Assembly: GCF_963675165.1 (NCBI RefSeq)
Contig: NC_087387.1
Coordinates: forward strand, 2,345,501 to 2,409,500
Length of the DNA: 64,000 nt
From: Halichondria panicea
Lineage: Eukaryota > Porifera > Demospongiae > Suberitida > Halichondriidae
Reading direction: 5' to 3'
Of the stretch, positions 12,054 through 41,162 are shown piece after piece. Both the position numbers and the translations under genes were made by a program. Each line of letters opens with the position of its first letter. Within the stretch, counting starts at the first letter, position 1. Below the pieces are notes generated by a model that worked only from the letters and a program-made list of their open reading frames with translations, made no database searches and was not told the origin of the DNA.

Positions 12054-12761
12054 AAACTTGAACATTGAACATCTAATGATTTTGATCTACTGTACAGTGG
12101 ATAAATATAACCCTAGTGATAATCATAGCTATAATAGACAGTTGTCTACTGGTAGCTCAACTTACCAGATGTGTAGTTTTTGGATTGATTGTAATTGCAC
12201 TGTTAGTCGAATTTTTTGTACCCTGTGACCGTTTAATTACTGGTTCGATTCTTTCTAATTTTTGTCAATTGATGTGACTATTACAGTACATGCATGCACA
12301 TAGTTGGTTATAAAAATTAAATATAGTTAATTGCATGCATGAAGCAGATAGAATTAATGGCCTCATCATAATTATGTACATACATATGCCAATGACAGTT
12401 AATTGATATCGCTCTTTTGATTCTACGTATATATACATGCATGCATAATTGGTGGCCGGGTCATTACCGGGTTTAATTTGTGTCCATTAATGATCGAACA
12501 ATTATAATAAAGTATATAATATTATACAATGATTGTTGTTGTATTCACAATATCGCGTAAACGCATAACAATTATTATTATTGTGAATCACTAGCTGAAT
12601 GGTTGATAAACATCTGATTCTGTAAAAACACAGTGTAATTATAGATACATGTATAATTATCATTATACATGTACATAATTATAGTGATGATAATAATATA
12701 TGTGCAGAACACAATACAACAAGTGCATGTCAACATAATAAAAACTTCAGTTCTAAAAACT
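12054..12761. other. Intergenic region between the LASP and LMBR1 3' ends
   Basis: These are convergent 3' ends. An AATAAA at 12506-12511 may serve LASP. The rest is AT-rich with GCATGCATG and ATAATTAT strings, and I see no gene. Confidence 0.5.
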
Positions 12762-19197
<6,436 letters not shown>

Positions 19198-19419
19198 TAT
19201 ATGATAAGTTCTCCCCAACAACCAGCTCACAGTGCTAGTGCTAGTGATGATTGTATATATGGCTTGGGTAGTGATCGTTGAGGTAGGCCATGTCGATGGG
19301 GGAGGGGCTTGTTAGTGTTCTGTTGTAAGGCTTGACTCTCCTGTACTGAAGTAGTTTGATTACAATTGTGAACAATTCCTCTGACTTGACTGTGCCCTAA
19401 ACTGTTGCTCTCTGGGAAC
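19198..19419. promoter_or_regulatory. Bidirectional promoter region LMBR1 / canopy
   Basis: Just 222 bp lie between the divergent start codons. The string GTGCTAGTGCTAGTGATG is a short direct repeat near 19232. No TATA box is seen. Confidence 0.55.
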
Positions 19420-20644
19420 ATGAGACTGCTAGTCCTTGCTGTGGTTTGTGCTTCCCTCTTCCTGCTGAAGGGTGTTGAAGGAAAAGGGAAAAAGGCTCGA
19501 GATTACACTGCATATTGTGGAGGTATGACATACTTTGCGTACCCATTTGCATATCTAATATATATTTATTTCAGCATGTAAGGCCGTCATCGATGAGCTG
19601 CAATATTCAATTAACAAGGAAGACCCTCACAAAAAATTAGAGGTAGGAATTTATACGGAACGTATCTTGTGAATCAAGTGCATGATACGGCACCGGATAG
19701 GAACGCCCTAAACTATGCCTTGAATAACTCTAGCCCATTCTTTACCACGCCTACTATAATTTATGTCCGGTGCCGTATATGCTTATAGCTAGCGAAGATA
19801 AATATTGGCTAGAAATCAGCAATAATTTTCAATAATTATTGCAGACTGGTAATTTCCGTGTTGGTTCTGATGGGAAGCAATCAGGTGTCAAATCAAAGAG
19901 GTATGATGATATGACGTAACATCGAACAAGTATAGAAGAGTGGAAGAGTAGAAATACAAATAACTAGCTCTAGCTACACATATCTGCTAACTGCTAGTAT
20001 GTACTGCTGAGCCTATTGTCAAACACAGGTTTGCAGGGAGTGAAGCCCACCTGGCAGAGCTGATGGACAATGTGTGTGGACTAATGCAAAACTACGGGAC
20101 CACCACAGACCCTAAGACCGGAGAGAGAGGTTTTATGAGGATCAACTCTCGGGCTGGGGAGAGTATTACCATTTCCAATGTTAACTTTAGCTCAGGGGGA
20201 ACTGAAGAGTTAAAGTCAGCGGTGAGTTCTCTGAAATTGAAGACTAACCTACGTTGTCTAAATTGTGTTGCTTTAGATGTTAAACATGAAAACCACAAAT
20301 GATTGTCTTGCTTTTATGGATTTACTAACCCAACTACATGTATTCCCAAGGGGAATTTGTGGTTTGCACGATAGTCATGCATTGTCAGTGGTGTGTTACA
20401 GTGCCCGGAATTTGGGTATATTTTCTAACTGTGATTGCCTGCTCCAGTGTGATTACGTCATCTCTGAATATGAAGATGACATTGTAATGCTGTTTCAAGA
20501 TGGACTCTCTCAAAAGGAACTAGAAAGAGAGCTTTGCTTCGATATCACAGGTAGACTATGTGCAAAAGCAGTTAGTGTTCCAATGATTATCTCTGTCGTT
20601 TCTCAGGTTATTGCAAATCAACTCCTTCACGTTCAGAACTATAA
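19420..20644 (+). CDS. CNPY2: Canopy family ER saposin-like protein (CNPY2-like)
   Basis: I chain six exons: 19420-19522, 19575-19642, 19845-19900, 20029-20221, 20448-20550 and 20607-20644, giving 186 aa; human CNPY2 has 182. Residues 1-21 are a signal peptide. Then come CGACKAVIDELQ with the first conserved cysteines, a GSDGKQSG turn, FAGSEAHLAELMDNVC, and the second half CDYVISEYEDDIV with LCFDITGYC. Canopy proteins are ER-resident saposin-B folds that modulate FGF-receptor signalling and assist folding of membrane proteins. The C-terminus is RSEL, a plausible variant of the KDEL retrieval signal (human CNPY2 ends HDEL). Intron 2 has a small hairpin element. The start codon is the first ATG that gives a signal peptide. 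Confidence 0.92.
19681..19777. repeat. Small hairpin element in canopy intron 2
   Basis: ATACGGCACCGGATA and TGTCCGGTGCCGTAT face each other about 65 bp apart, forming a MITE-like hairpin. Confidence 0.6.
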
Positions 20645-20794
20645 AGAACAAACTAGCTAGTCTAGTGGTTCCATATTCTACTTTGTTTGAGTCTGCCATT
20701 TGCACTTTAGTTTATACTATTATTTCTGGACTTCTGGCTGGGTATATAGTACATACACCATTATTACTTAACGATCTTTTACAGTACCTGAATA

Positions 20795-21672
20795 ATGAAA
20801 GCACCGCGAGTGCTGATGCCTCGGTGGAGGTGCCAAAGCTACATAACATAAAACTACTAATAGCTAGCTTTTATACACACATTGATTATTATTATCATGA
20901 TGAACATCTTTTATTTCAATCAACCGAATAGTGGGTAATGATCAACCATGATTGTTGTTAAAAACGATCGATGCCAAAAGTTCAAGTCTAAAATTAATGG
21001 CTGCAAGTCAGCAGAGCCTTGCAGCTCTCTGCTCACTCTTGCAGCTACCATGTACCAATAGCTAGCGTTCTAGTGCAGAGCTAACTACTAAGTAGAGTAG
21101 TAACACTCGGTGAACAAGTTTTGCTACGGACTCTTCTGAAAAGGCTGCAATGGCATTCCAAGTAAGCAAAACTAGGCATAACTCGAGATAGCCTCGATTC
21201 CAGGCCGCCTGAACAAGGCGTTCAAGCGGCCTGGAATCGAGGCTAAACTCGAGAACAAAGCATTATTTTGCAAATCCACGAATTAAAATCCAAGTAAACA
21301 TGACTAGAAGCCTATAGAAACTCTTACTTGCACTTGATTCATCCTTGAGCAGCTGTAGCGGTCTACACACACACACGTACACAAACACACTATACTAGTA
21401 TACCTTTTTTTTTTTTTTTTTTTTTTTTTTTAGCCTTTATGGCGAAACGAGTAGTTAATTAAGGTAAGTACAAACGGGTAGACAGATATAAATCGAAATC
21501 TAAGTAAGGTAAAGATATGAAGAACAAACATATAGTAAGTTTAGGTATGCCCATCAAGCACAGGTGATAGAGTTGGTGACCTGTGAATGAGCATGGAAGC
21601 ATTCGCCAAAGGGCTATGCTGACTCTCCCAAAGAGGTGTTTAACTCGCTTGCGCATGCGCACCGAGGCATAA
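20795..21672. mobile_element. ATGAAAGCAC-GAGGCATAA element, copy E2
   Basis: It has the same ends and core as E1 and lies between canopy and the intronless SKICH-like gene, ending about 85 bp upstream of that gene's frame. It carries an insertion of a 57-bp palindromic element at 21189-21245 and a T tract at 21407-21431. Confidence 0.75.
21189..21245. mobile_element. Ultra-short TAGCCTCG palindromic element with 9-bp target duplication
   Basis: This 57-bp near-perfect palindrome starts TAGCCTCGATTCCAGGCCGC and ends in the complement. AACTCGAGA stands directly on both sides (21180-21188 and 21246-21254). The related copies E4 (near 54668) and E1 have the same site empty, which proves insertion and fixes the borders. 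Confidence 0.88.
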
Positions 21673-21755
21673 AAATGGCACCATGTGACATTTGGCCACG
21701 TAAGGCAGTGTCACGTTCGTTGTAGAAATAAATAAAGGCTTAAATTTATACGTAC

Positions 21756-23567
21756 ATGTACATACAATCATTGTTTGATTCTAAAGTTGTAACAGTTCTC
21801 TCCATAATGCCCAAGTTAACTGTCGTTGGGAGTGACTCAAAGAAGATTCAAATCTCTTTTCTGTACAGCATATCCAGTGCTATCAATGTTCTTAGTGATG
21901 ATACAATATCTCTCTTTGTGGAAGGAAGTACTGAAGCTTTAGCAAGTGTTATTATGGGCGATCCAAGTGGACATTGGTTTGAAGGAAACTCATTCAAAGT
22001 GGGACAAGTCACACTTGATATTTCAGCAGTAACTGTCTACCTAGGCAAGCGATATAATCTCTGCTATGTGAGTCAAGACACTATCCAATCAAGTCTTGCA
22101 CTCACTTGGAAACCAGAAGACGGTGCTTTTACAGAATATCGCGAGCAAAACAATGAACAAGAAACAGCTACATCTCCAGCAATGCAAGACTACACTTTCG
22201 TATCCGGAAACATATATAGTGATACCAGCAGCGGCTTTGAGTGTCCCCGAATGTCATCTCAAACAAGCTCCAGCTTTGTTGTAGTTGACGAGATCGACAG
22301 TAAACCGCAGGAGCCTGAAGAATTGATTTTAGTTGAGAATGGTACAGATGATTTCCATAGCCAGCCTGATGATTTTGAGGGATTTCCTGATCCAGTGAAC
22401 AGCCCATCAAATCCTGAAAATAATGAAAGGGAACCGTGGATACAATCGCCTGGGACACCAAGCGAAATTTTGTTCAAAACAGAAGATGTTGAGGAAAATA
22501 CCGAAGTTCCATGTACTAGTGTGAACAAAACATCACCAAAAAGCGATCCTGCTGCTGATGTAAACTTGATGCAAAGTGATATCCCTCTTGAGATGTCGGC
22601 AAGTGTAAATTGGGATGATAGACCTCAAGGAGAAGTTAAGTTGCTTAGGAGCAAAAACAGAGATCTTAATCAGAAGCTTAGCAAGCTTACAAAAATCATG
22701 GGAAATATGCAAAATGAACTGGTAGTGCTTCGAGAAAAGCCAGGTCATTCAGAAGAAACGATGGAGAAGATTCGCCATCTTGAAGCAGAACTCGAGCAAT
22801 GCAAACAAAAATCTGATAGTCTAGAGATTGTAATTGCCAAATTAAAGGAAGAAAAGCATCTTTTGAAGAAAAAAAACGCTCAGTTAACGATTGAAAGAAA
22901 CACTCAATTTGAGAGAAGTGCCACCCTTCTAGATGAGTTGCAAGACAAGGAAAAGGAGAACGAAGTACTTAAAAGTGAAAACATTGTACTCCAAGGTAAA
23001 CTCAAGAGATTGGATGACAACGAAAGGAAGAAAAAACGACAACCAAGAAACCAAGAACATGACCCGAGACGAGCTAAAGTTGATCCCATAGAAATTCCAG
23101 TGAAATTCACCACACACAAGACACCTGTTGAGAATGGTCACAAGACAGAGCCCAGCAGACCATCTGATCTACCGTTGACAGGAGGAGCCAAACTCAAACC
23201 CGCACCACCACCACAGATTGTCCCTCAAGAACGAAGACGACCTCCAGAGGGTAGGAAGACACACCAGCCTCCTCTGGACAAGCAACCACTAAGACAACCG
23301 CTCAGGAAATCCTCACAGACAAAGCCAGACTCTCAAAAGAGAGGAGATCCTGCACATGCCTCAAAACTACTTCATAGTGATCAAAGAGCAAGTGACATGA
23401 TCATTTCGGAGCAAAGGGTCAATGAATTAGCCAACTCCGTACGAGGGACTTCGTCTATAGTATGCCCTATTTGTCAAAAGTCTCTTCATGCTCGGGAGGG
23501 CGAGTTTAGTGCGCAACTACACGTTGAGCATTGTCTTCAAATCACCTATAATAACACTGAACATTGA
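21756..23567 (+). CDS. Intronless SKICH-like, coiled-coil, UBZ-like zinc-finger protein (candidate autophagy adaptor)
   Basis: This is one uninterrupted frame of 603 codons; an inner start at 21807 (MPKLTVV) is equally possible. Residues about 20-118 are beta-rich and end with RYNLCYVSQD, recalling the YQFCYV signature of SKICH domains, but the rest of that fold is weakly kept. Residues about 290-430 are coiled coil. A basic, proline-rich linker follows. The C-terminus has CPIC, then 16 residues to HVEHCL, a C2HC zinc finger like ubiquitin-binding UBZ fingers. SSSFVVVDEI (171-180) fits an LC3-interacting region of the serine-primed optineurin type, and EELILVEN (188-195) recalls the CLIR of NDP52. 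With the TAX1BP1-like gene 5 kb away this suggests a diverged CALCOCO/TAX1BP1 relative. Absence of introns among intron-rich neighbours suggests retroposition. Function is inferred. Confidence 0.68.
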   Translation: MYIQSLFDSKVVTVLSIMPKLTVVGSDSKKIQISFLYSISSAINVLSDDTISLFVEGSTEALASVIMGDPSGHWFEGNSFKVGQVTLDISAVTVYLGKRYNLCYVSQDTIQSSLALTWKPEDGAFTEYREQNNEQETATSPAMQDYTFVSGNIYSDTSSGFECPRMSSQTSSSFVVVDEIDSKPQEPEELILVENGTDDFHSQPDDFEGFPDPVNSPSNPENNEREPWIQSPGTPSEILFKTEDVEENTEVPCTSVNKTSPKSDPAADVNLMQSDIPLEMSASVNWDDRPQGEVKLLRSKNRDLNQKLSKLTKIMGNMQNELVVLREKPGHSEETMEKIRHLEAELEQCKQKSDSLEIVIAKLKEEKHLLKKKNAQLTIERNTQFERSATLLDELQDKEKENEVLKSENIVLQGKLKRLDDNERKKKRQPRNQEHDPRRAKVDPIEIPVKFTTHKTPVENGHKTEPSRPSDLPLTGGAKLKPAPPPQIVPQERRRPPEGRKTHQPPLDKQPLRQPLRKSSQTKPDSQKRGDPAHASKLLHSDQRASDMIISEQRVNELANSVRGTSSIVCPICQKSLHAREGEFSAQLHVEHCLQITYNNTEH

Positions 23568-23808
23568 TTATAGCTGATTGTTTAACATTTGATGTACGTA
23601 TTACTTTTGACTACATATTACGATTGCATGCATAACTACGTGCACCTATACTTGTATTGCACTACAGTATCTGCTTTTTATCTTTTTAATCCTGAATGCA
23701 CATAATTATAATTATATAAATTATATAAAAAACAATAATTATGGACACACACAAATAGCACAGAGTACACCCTAAACATTCATTATTATTAATGGGTATA
23801 TAATTATG

Positions 23809-28521
<4,713 letters not shown>

Positions 28522-28917
28522 AGTTGTGAGTAGATTACATGCAGCACAATGAGATCAGTCAAATTTGATTAGTACACGTTTACAGTTTAAATGCCACCAA
28601 GAGTTCATTCTTGATGCCTAATTATAACTGCATCATAGTATAGTACTGTTTGCTGTTAGGGCAGAGTTCTTGATAATTACGTATCAGATGACTAAATTGG
28701 AACTGTAAGCAAATTACGTCATTACAATTACTAAAAATAGTTACTATTTTAAACGTATCACTGACGTACTTCCAACTTGTGGTACATACTATATGTACTA
28801 CATGTTACATGAGCCGTAAAGCCACAAGATACACTAACCCATTTCTACAATTCTCCGGTTAAAAGGACAGATCAACCGCTGATAAGCATTTGACCGTGTG
28901 AACATTTGTGTTTTAAT
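28522..28917. promoter_or_regulatory. Bidirectional promoter region WDSUB1 / TAX1BP1-like
   Basis: 396 bp separate the divergent start codons. TACGTCA-like strings and TGACGTACTTCC (near 28763) could bind CREB/ATF factors. This is inference from string match only. Confidence 0.5.
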
Positions 28918-31531
28918 ATGGCTGAGAACAAGCAAACTGACTGTGTAAGTTTCAAAGAGGTGCTCAAGAGCTACCCCCCTGGAGAACCACTTGCTGTACA
29001 GTACGAACTTCAAGAAGAATACACGACTGCCTCGAGAGACTGGGTGGGCTTGTTTCAAGTTGGCTGGACCTCATCGCGCGACTACTACACATTTGAATGG
29101 GCACCGACACCTGAAACGAACAAAGGAACAGTGAAATTTGCCGGCCGAAGACTTCCCCCAGAAGATTCGCATTTTTATCAGTTTTGCTATGTGAGTTCGA
29201 ACGGTCGTGTTCGAGGTGCTAGCCCACCTTTTCAATTCACCTCAGCATCGATTTGTAAGCACAACGTGGATGATCTAGAGCTGGTCGAGGTGAACGAAGA
29301 TAGCTTGATGGTTCTGCAGGCCAGATCGAGCAATGAAACTGAAATACAACAACAGATGTCGTCAGTGATGGAGTCCATGGGCACGCTAGAGCTAGAGAAG
29401 AAGACCCTGAGTGAGCAGATGTTAACCATTCAAACTGAGAGTCAGCAGCAGAGTACAGTGTTGAGGGAGAAAGAGACCACCATTGCTGATCTGCAGAGGG
29501 AGCTCCAGGTATGCAGCATGTGTGTACATAGTTGATGTAATTACGTAGTTGATGTAATTACACAGCTCAGTGCCACTGCACTCTAGTCATATAGCAGCAC
29601 ATAAATTCCTTGTTTTTTGGATGCACATTATAGTTGTGGCCCCTGTAATTATGACACTCTTAAAATGGTGGCAGCTCTTTTACTGATGTTACAGTATTAG
29701 AACAATAATGTGATAACAACAGCATGTGACTTGGTTAGTGCAAATACCATAGACTTTTAAGTAATAGTTTCCAACTGTAGAGGTTGCCTAGTTGCAGTAA
29801 TACGTACATGTCATAATTATGTCATAATTATGGTACCTTAAAATAGCAATTGTTAATTTTGTAGTGTATACAATTTTGTTGTGTATAACTTTCAAAATTG
29901 TATTGTGATTACATGGAAGTGTTGTTTTCGTTTTCTGCTGCATGTACATGTACTGTACTAGCCTCGATTCCAGGCCTCATTAAAATACGGCCTGGTATCT
30001 ATTGCATGGGTGATAGTGCGCATGCGCTTCAAATTACCCAGAATGTGGGTAATCGTACTACGAACGTAAAACCTTTGAAAAGGGAATTCTGGAGAATAAA
30101 CTAACGCATGCGCACTGTCACCATGCAATAGGTACCAGGCCGTATTTTCGTATTTTAATCGGCCTGGAATGAGGCTAGTGCTGCACTGACCTTTCTGTAA
30201 TAGAGTGTCAAAAGTATTCACATCCAACACCTGTGATGCTCTGTCATAGTCAAATATACTCTGTCATGCTTCCACACCTGTGCTAGAATATTAATTTACA
30301 AATTTTTCCATAGGATAAAGATGAGGCTCAAAAGCGATTGATCCAGAAACTCGAAATACAACGCCAAGAAAACAACGAAGTATTAGCAGTTAAACACGAT
30401 GAGGATGCACAGCTTGCCTTGCTGACCAGCCAACTGGCATCTAAAGAAGATGAGATCACTCAACAGAACTCCACGATTATGACGATTACTGCTGAGATAC
30501 GAGAGCTTAAGAGCCAACTTCAGATTAAGGACAGTCAGGTCGAGGACCTCACTCAATTGGCTACTACTCGCGGTCAAGAGAAAGAACAACTTAGTGCTGA
30601 GGTGGAGAGGATCACAGAGGAGCTACTTGATATTAAGGGAAAGATGGCCGAGCTTCTTGAACAGTTGGATCAAAAGGTGATTGAAATTGAGCAGTTTAAG
30701 TTGAACCTGGAAGATTCTAAAGCTGATTTGGAACGAGCTGAGATGAAGAGTAATGAACTTCAGCAAGACTTGGACGTTGCACAACAGAACATCTCTGAGT
30801 TGATGGGACAGGAACATACTGGAGAGGCAGTAGTGTTTGAGCGACCAACCATCCTCCCTGAGCCACCCACAGCACCAGCTGCTGCCCCAGGCACTGTAGA
30901 CTCCACTGTGTACGCATCTCTTCTTGAGGCCTTTGAAAACGTACAGAAATACTACGAGGATGTCAAGAAAGCTAACATTGAACTACAAATCAAGAATGAT
31001 GAAATGACTGCACGCGTGGAAGAGTGTCGAATGCAATACGAAATTATCGCTGAAGAAAATACTGAATTCAAGAAGAAAAGTAAGACAAGCAGTGCTCAGA
31101 TCAAAGAGCTGGAAGAGCAGCTTGAAGACATCTCCCAGGGCTGTGGCGCTGCAGTCACTCAGCTATCCTCACGCAAAGTGGATATTCAAGCCAAAGATGA
31201 TAAAATTTTTGATTTGGAGGAGACGCTTCGTCAAGCTCAGCAAGAGCTCGAAAGTTTCCAAGACCGATACGACCGCGAGATGCAGCGAAGGACCGAGGCG
31301 TGTGATATCCAAAAGGCTGCCCTTGATGATAAAATAAAGGAGCTGCAAACCACACAAGGGGAAGTTCAAAAGCTTCAACTGGCCAATGCTCAACTGAACC
31401 AACAACTAGAGGGGCTCAAAACCACAGCCAAGCATGCTGATCGCACTTGCCCCGTGTGCAACACCAAGTTTCCTGCTCGAATGAGGCAGCAAGACTTTGA
31501 AAACCATGTTCAAGGACATTTCAGAAGCTAA
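28918..31531 (+). CDS. TAX1BP1: TAX1BP1/CALCOCO-type selective autophagy receptor
   Basis: Two exons, 28918-29508 and 30314-31531, make 602 aa. Residues 8-108 are a SKICH domain with the hallmark strings DWVGLFQVGW, RDYYTFEWAP, HFYQFCYVSSNGRVRGASPP and FQF. Next to it DLELVEV (119-125) stands where NDP52 and TAX1BP1 have their noncanonical LC3-binding CLIR. Residues about 135-560 are long coiled coil with a break near 270-295. The C-terminal zinc finger has C576, C579, H595 and H599 in CPVCNTKFPARMRQQDFENH, close to the ubiquitin-binding UBZ of human TAX1BP1. These receptors bridge ubiquitinated cargo to LC3 membranes in xenophagy and aggrephagy and restrain NF-kB. Only one copy of the finger is present; human TAX1BP1 has two. 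The start codon at 28918 is the first ATG in the exon. Confidence 0.9.
29959..30177. mobile_element. TAGCCTCG-family element, 219 bp, in the TAX1BP1-like intron
   Basis: The ends read TAGCCTCGATTCCAGGCC and GGCCTGGAATGAGGCTA. GTACTGTAC and GTGCTGCAC (7 of 9 alike) flank it. The interior is itself palindromic (ATAGTGCGCATGCG / CGCATGCGCACTGT). Confidence 0.75.
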
Positions 31532-32005
31532 CTGACTTGCATATGCATGTACTTAAGCTGAGCAAAACTGTTCTGACTGATTTACATTTACCTATTAATT
31601 TTATCTGTATATGTGGAAGACTTAAATTATGTTATGTACTGCAACACAGTAGTGTTTTCCCCTATAATTTATGATTATTTCCATTTGGTCACAATATTAA
31701 TATAAGCGTATGCACAAATTATAGTCAATTATTTGTCTTATAAAATTTATATTGTTCATGCTCCTCATATATATCGTGCATGTGATGTTATATCTCTGTT
31801 AATATTTACAAAACAAACCCCATATGCGTGCATGCACCCCACCCATCTATTAATTAACCCCATGCAGGATTTAACCATCAACATGTCATTATAAATACTT
31901 TTTGCAAAACAATTGATAAAATCCACATTGCACAAGACATAATTAATTATGTACTACGTACAATGAATACGACAAATGCGAGAGACAAAGTGTTTTGTCC
32001 AATTC
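31532..32005. other. Intergenic region between TAX1BP1-like and NACA 3' ends
   Basis: AT-rich convergent 3' flanks; no frame, RNA gene or element recognised. Confidence 0.5.
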
Positions 32006-34712
<2,707 letters not shown>

Positions 34713-34944
34713 GATGGATTCTTTACACTGCTGTACAGACGTCCACGTGAAGGTAGTCACTTCTTGTTGTTGTTTAGTACCTTGGATCACATGCGCTATA
34801 ATCAATTGAGAAATCAAAACAAAATAATACGCCCATTTCCAAAAGATCAGGAGATCCAGTAGCTTTTTGTAGACTGCTTTCTCTCTGCTGCGCTGCCTAG
34901 TAGCTTATACCTATTCGCCATTTCTAGCTCACCTGCAAGAGAAG
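34713..34944. promoter_or_regulatory. Bidirectional promoter region NACA / AGPS
   Basis: 232 bp lie between the NACA start-codon exon and the AGPS start. Part is NACA 5' UTR. The string GACGTCCACGTG near 34749 holds a CACGTG E-box, the type of site bound by MLX or MYC proteins. Confidence 0.5.
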
Positions 34945-40834
<5,890 letters not shown>

Positions 40835-41162
40835 ACGCATTTTATTATAGGTCTTTTTAGGTTTTATTGCCTCTTATTATTATTTTTGTGATTTTGAACT
40901 ATTTTTTGGCATGATTACGTCAAGAGTTATCTATACTCTTGTGCATGTGTACAATAACATGAGACATTTTGTGAGCAGTGTTGTGCTTTGCTAAATTGTA
41001 GCTCTTATTTGTGCATGATTTGTGCAACTTGTGCCAGACAGGAAGTGGTCAATGGGCTAGGTCAATGGGCTAGCTCAGCTGAGCTGCATAAATAGACAAC
41101 ATTACTGCTTCAGTAGCATATGCAACTAGAACAGTATTTCTAACAGCTACTTATATAGAGCA
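40835..41162. other. Intergenic region AGPS to PH-domain gene 1
   Basis: It has a short direct repeat (GGTCAATGGGCTAG twice near 41046) and no TATA box at standard spacing. Confidence 0.45.
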
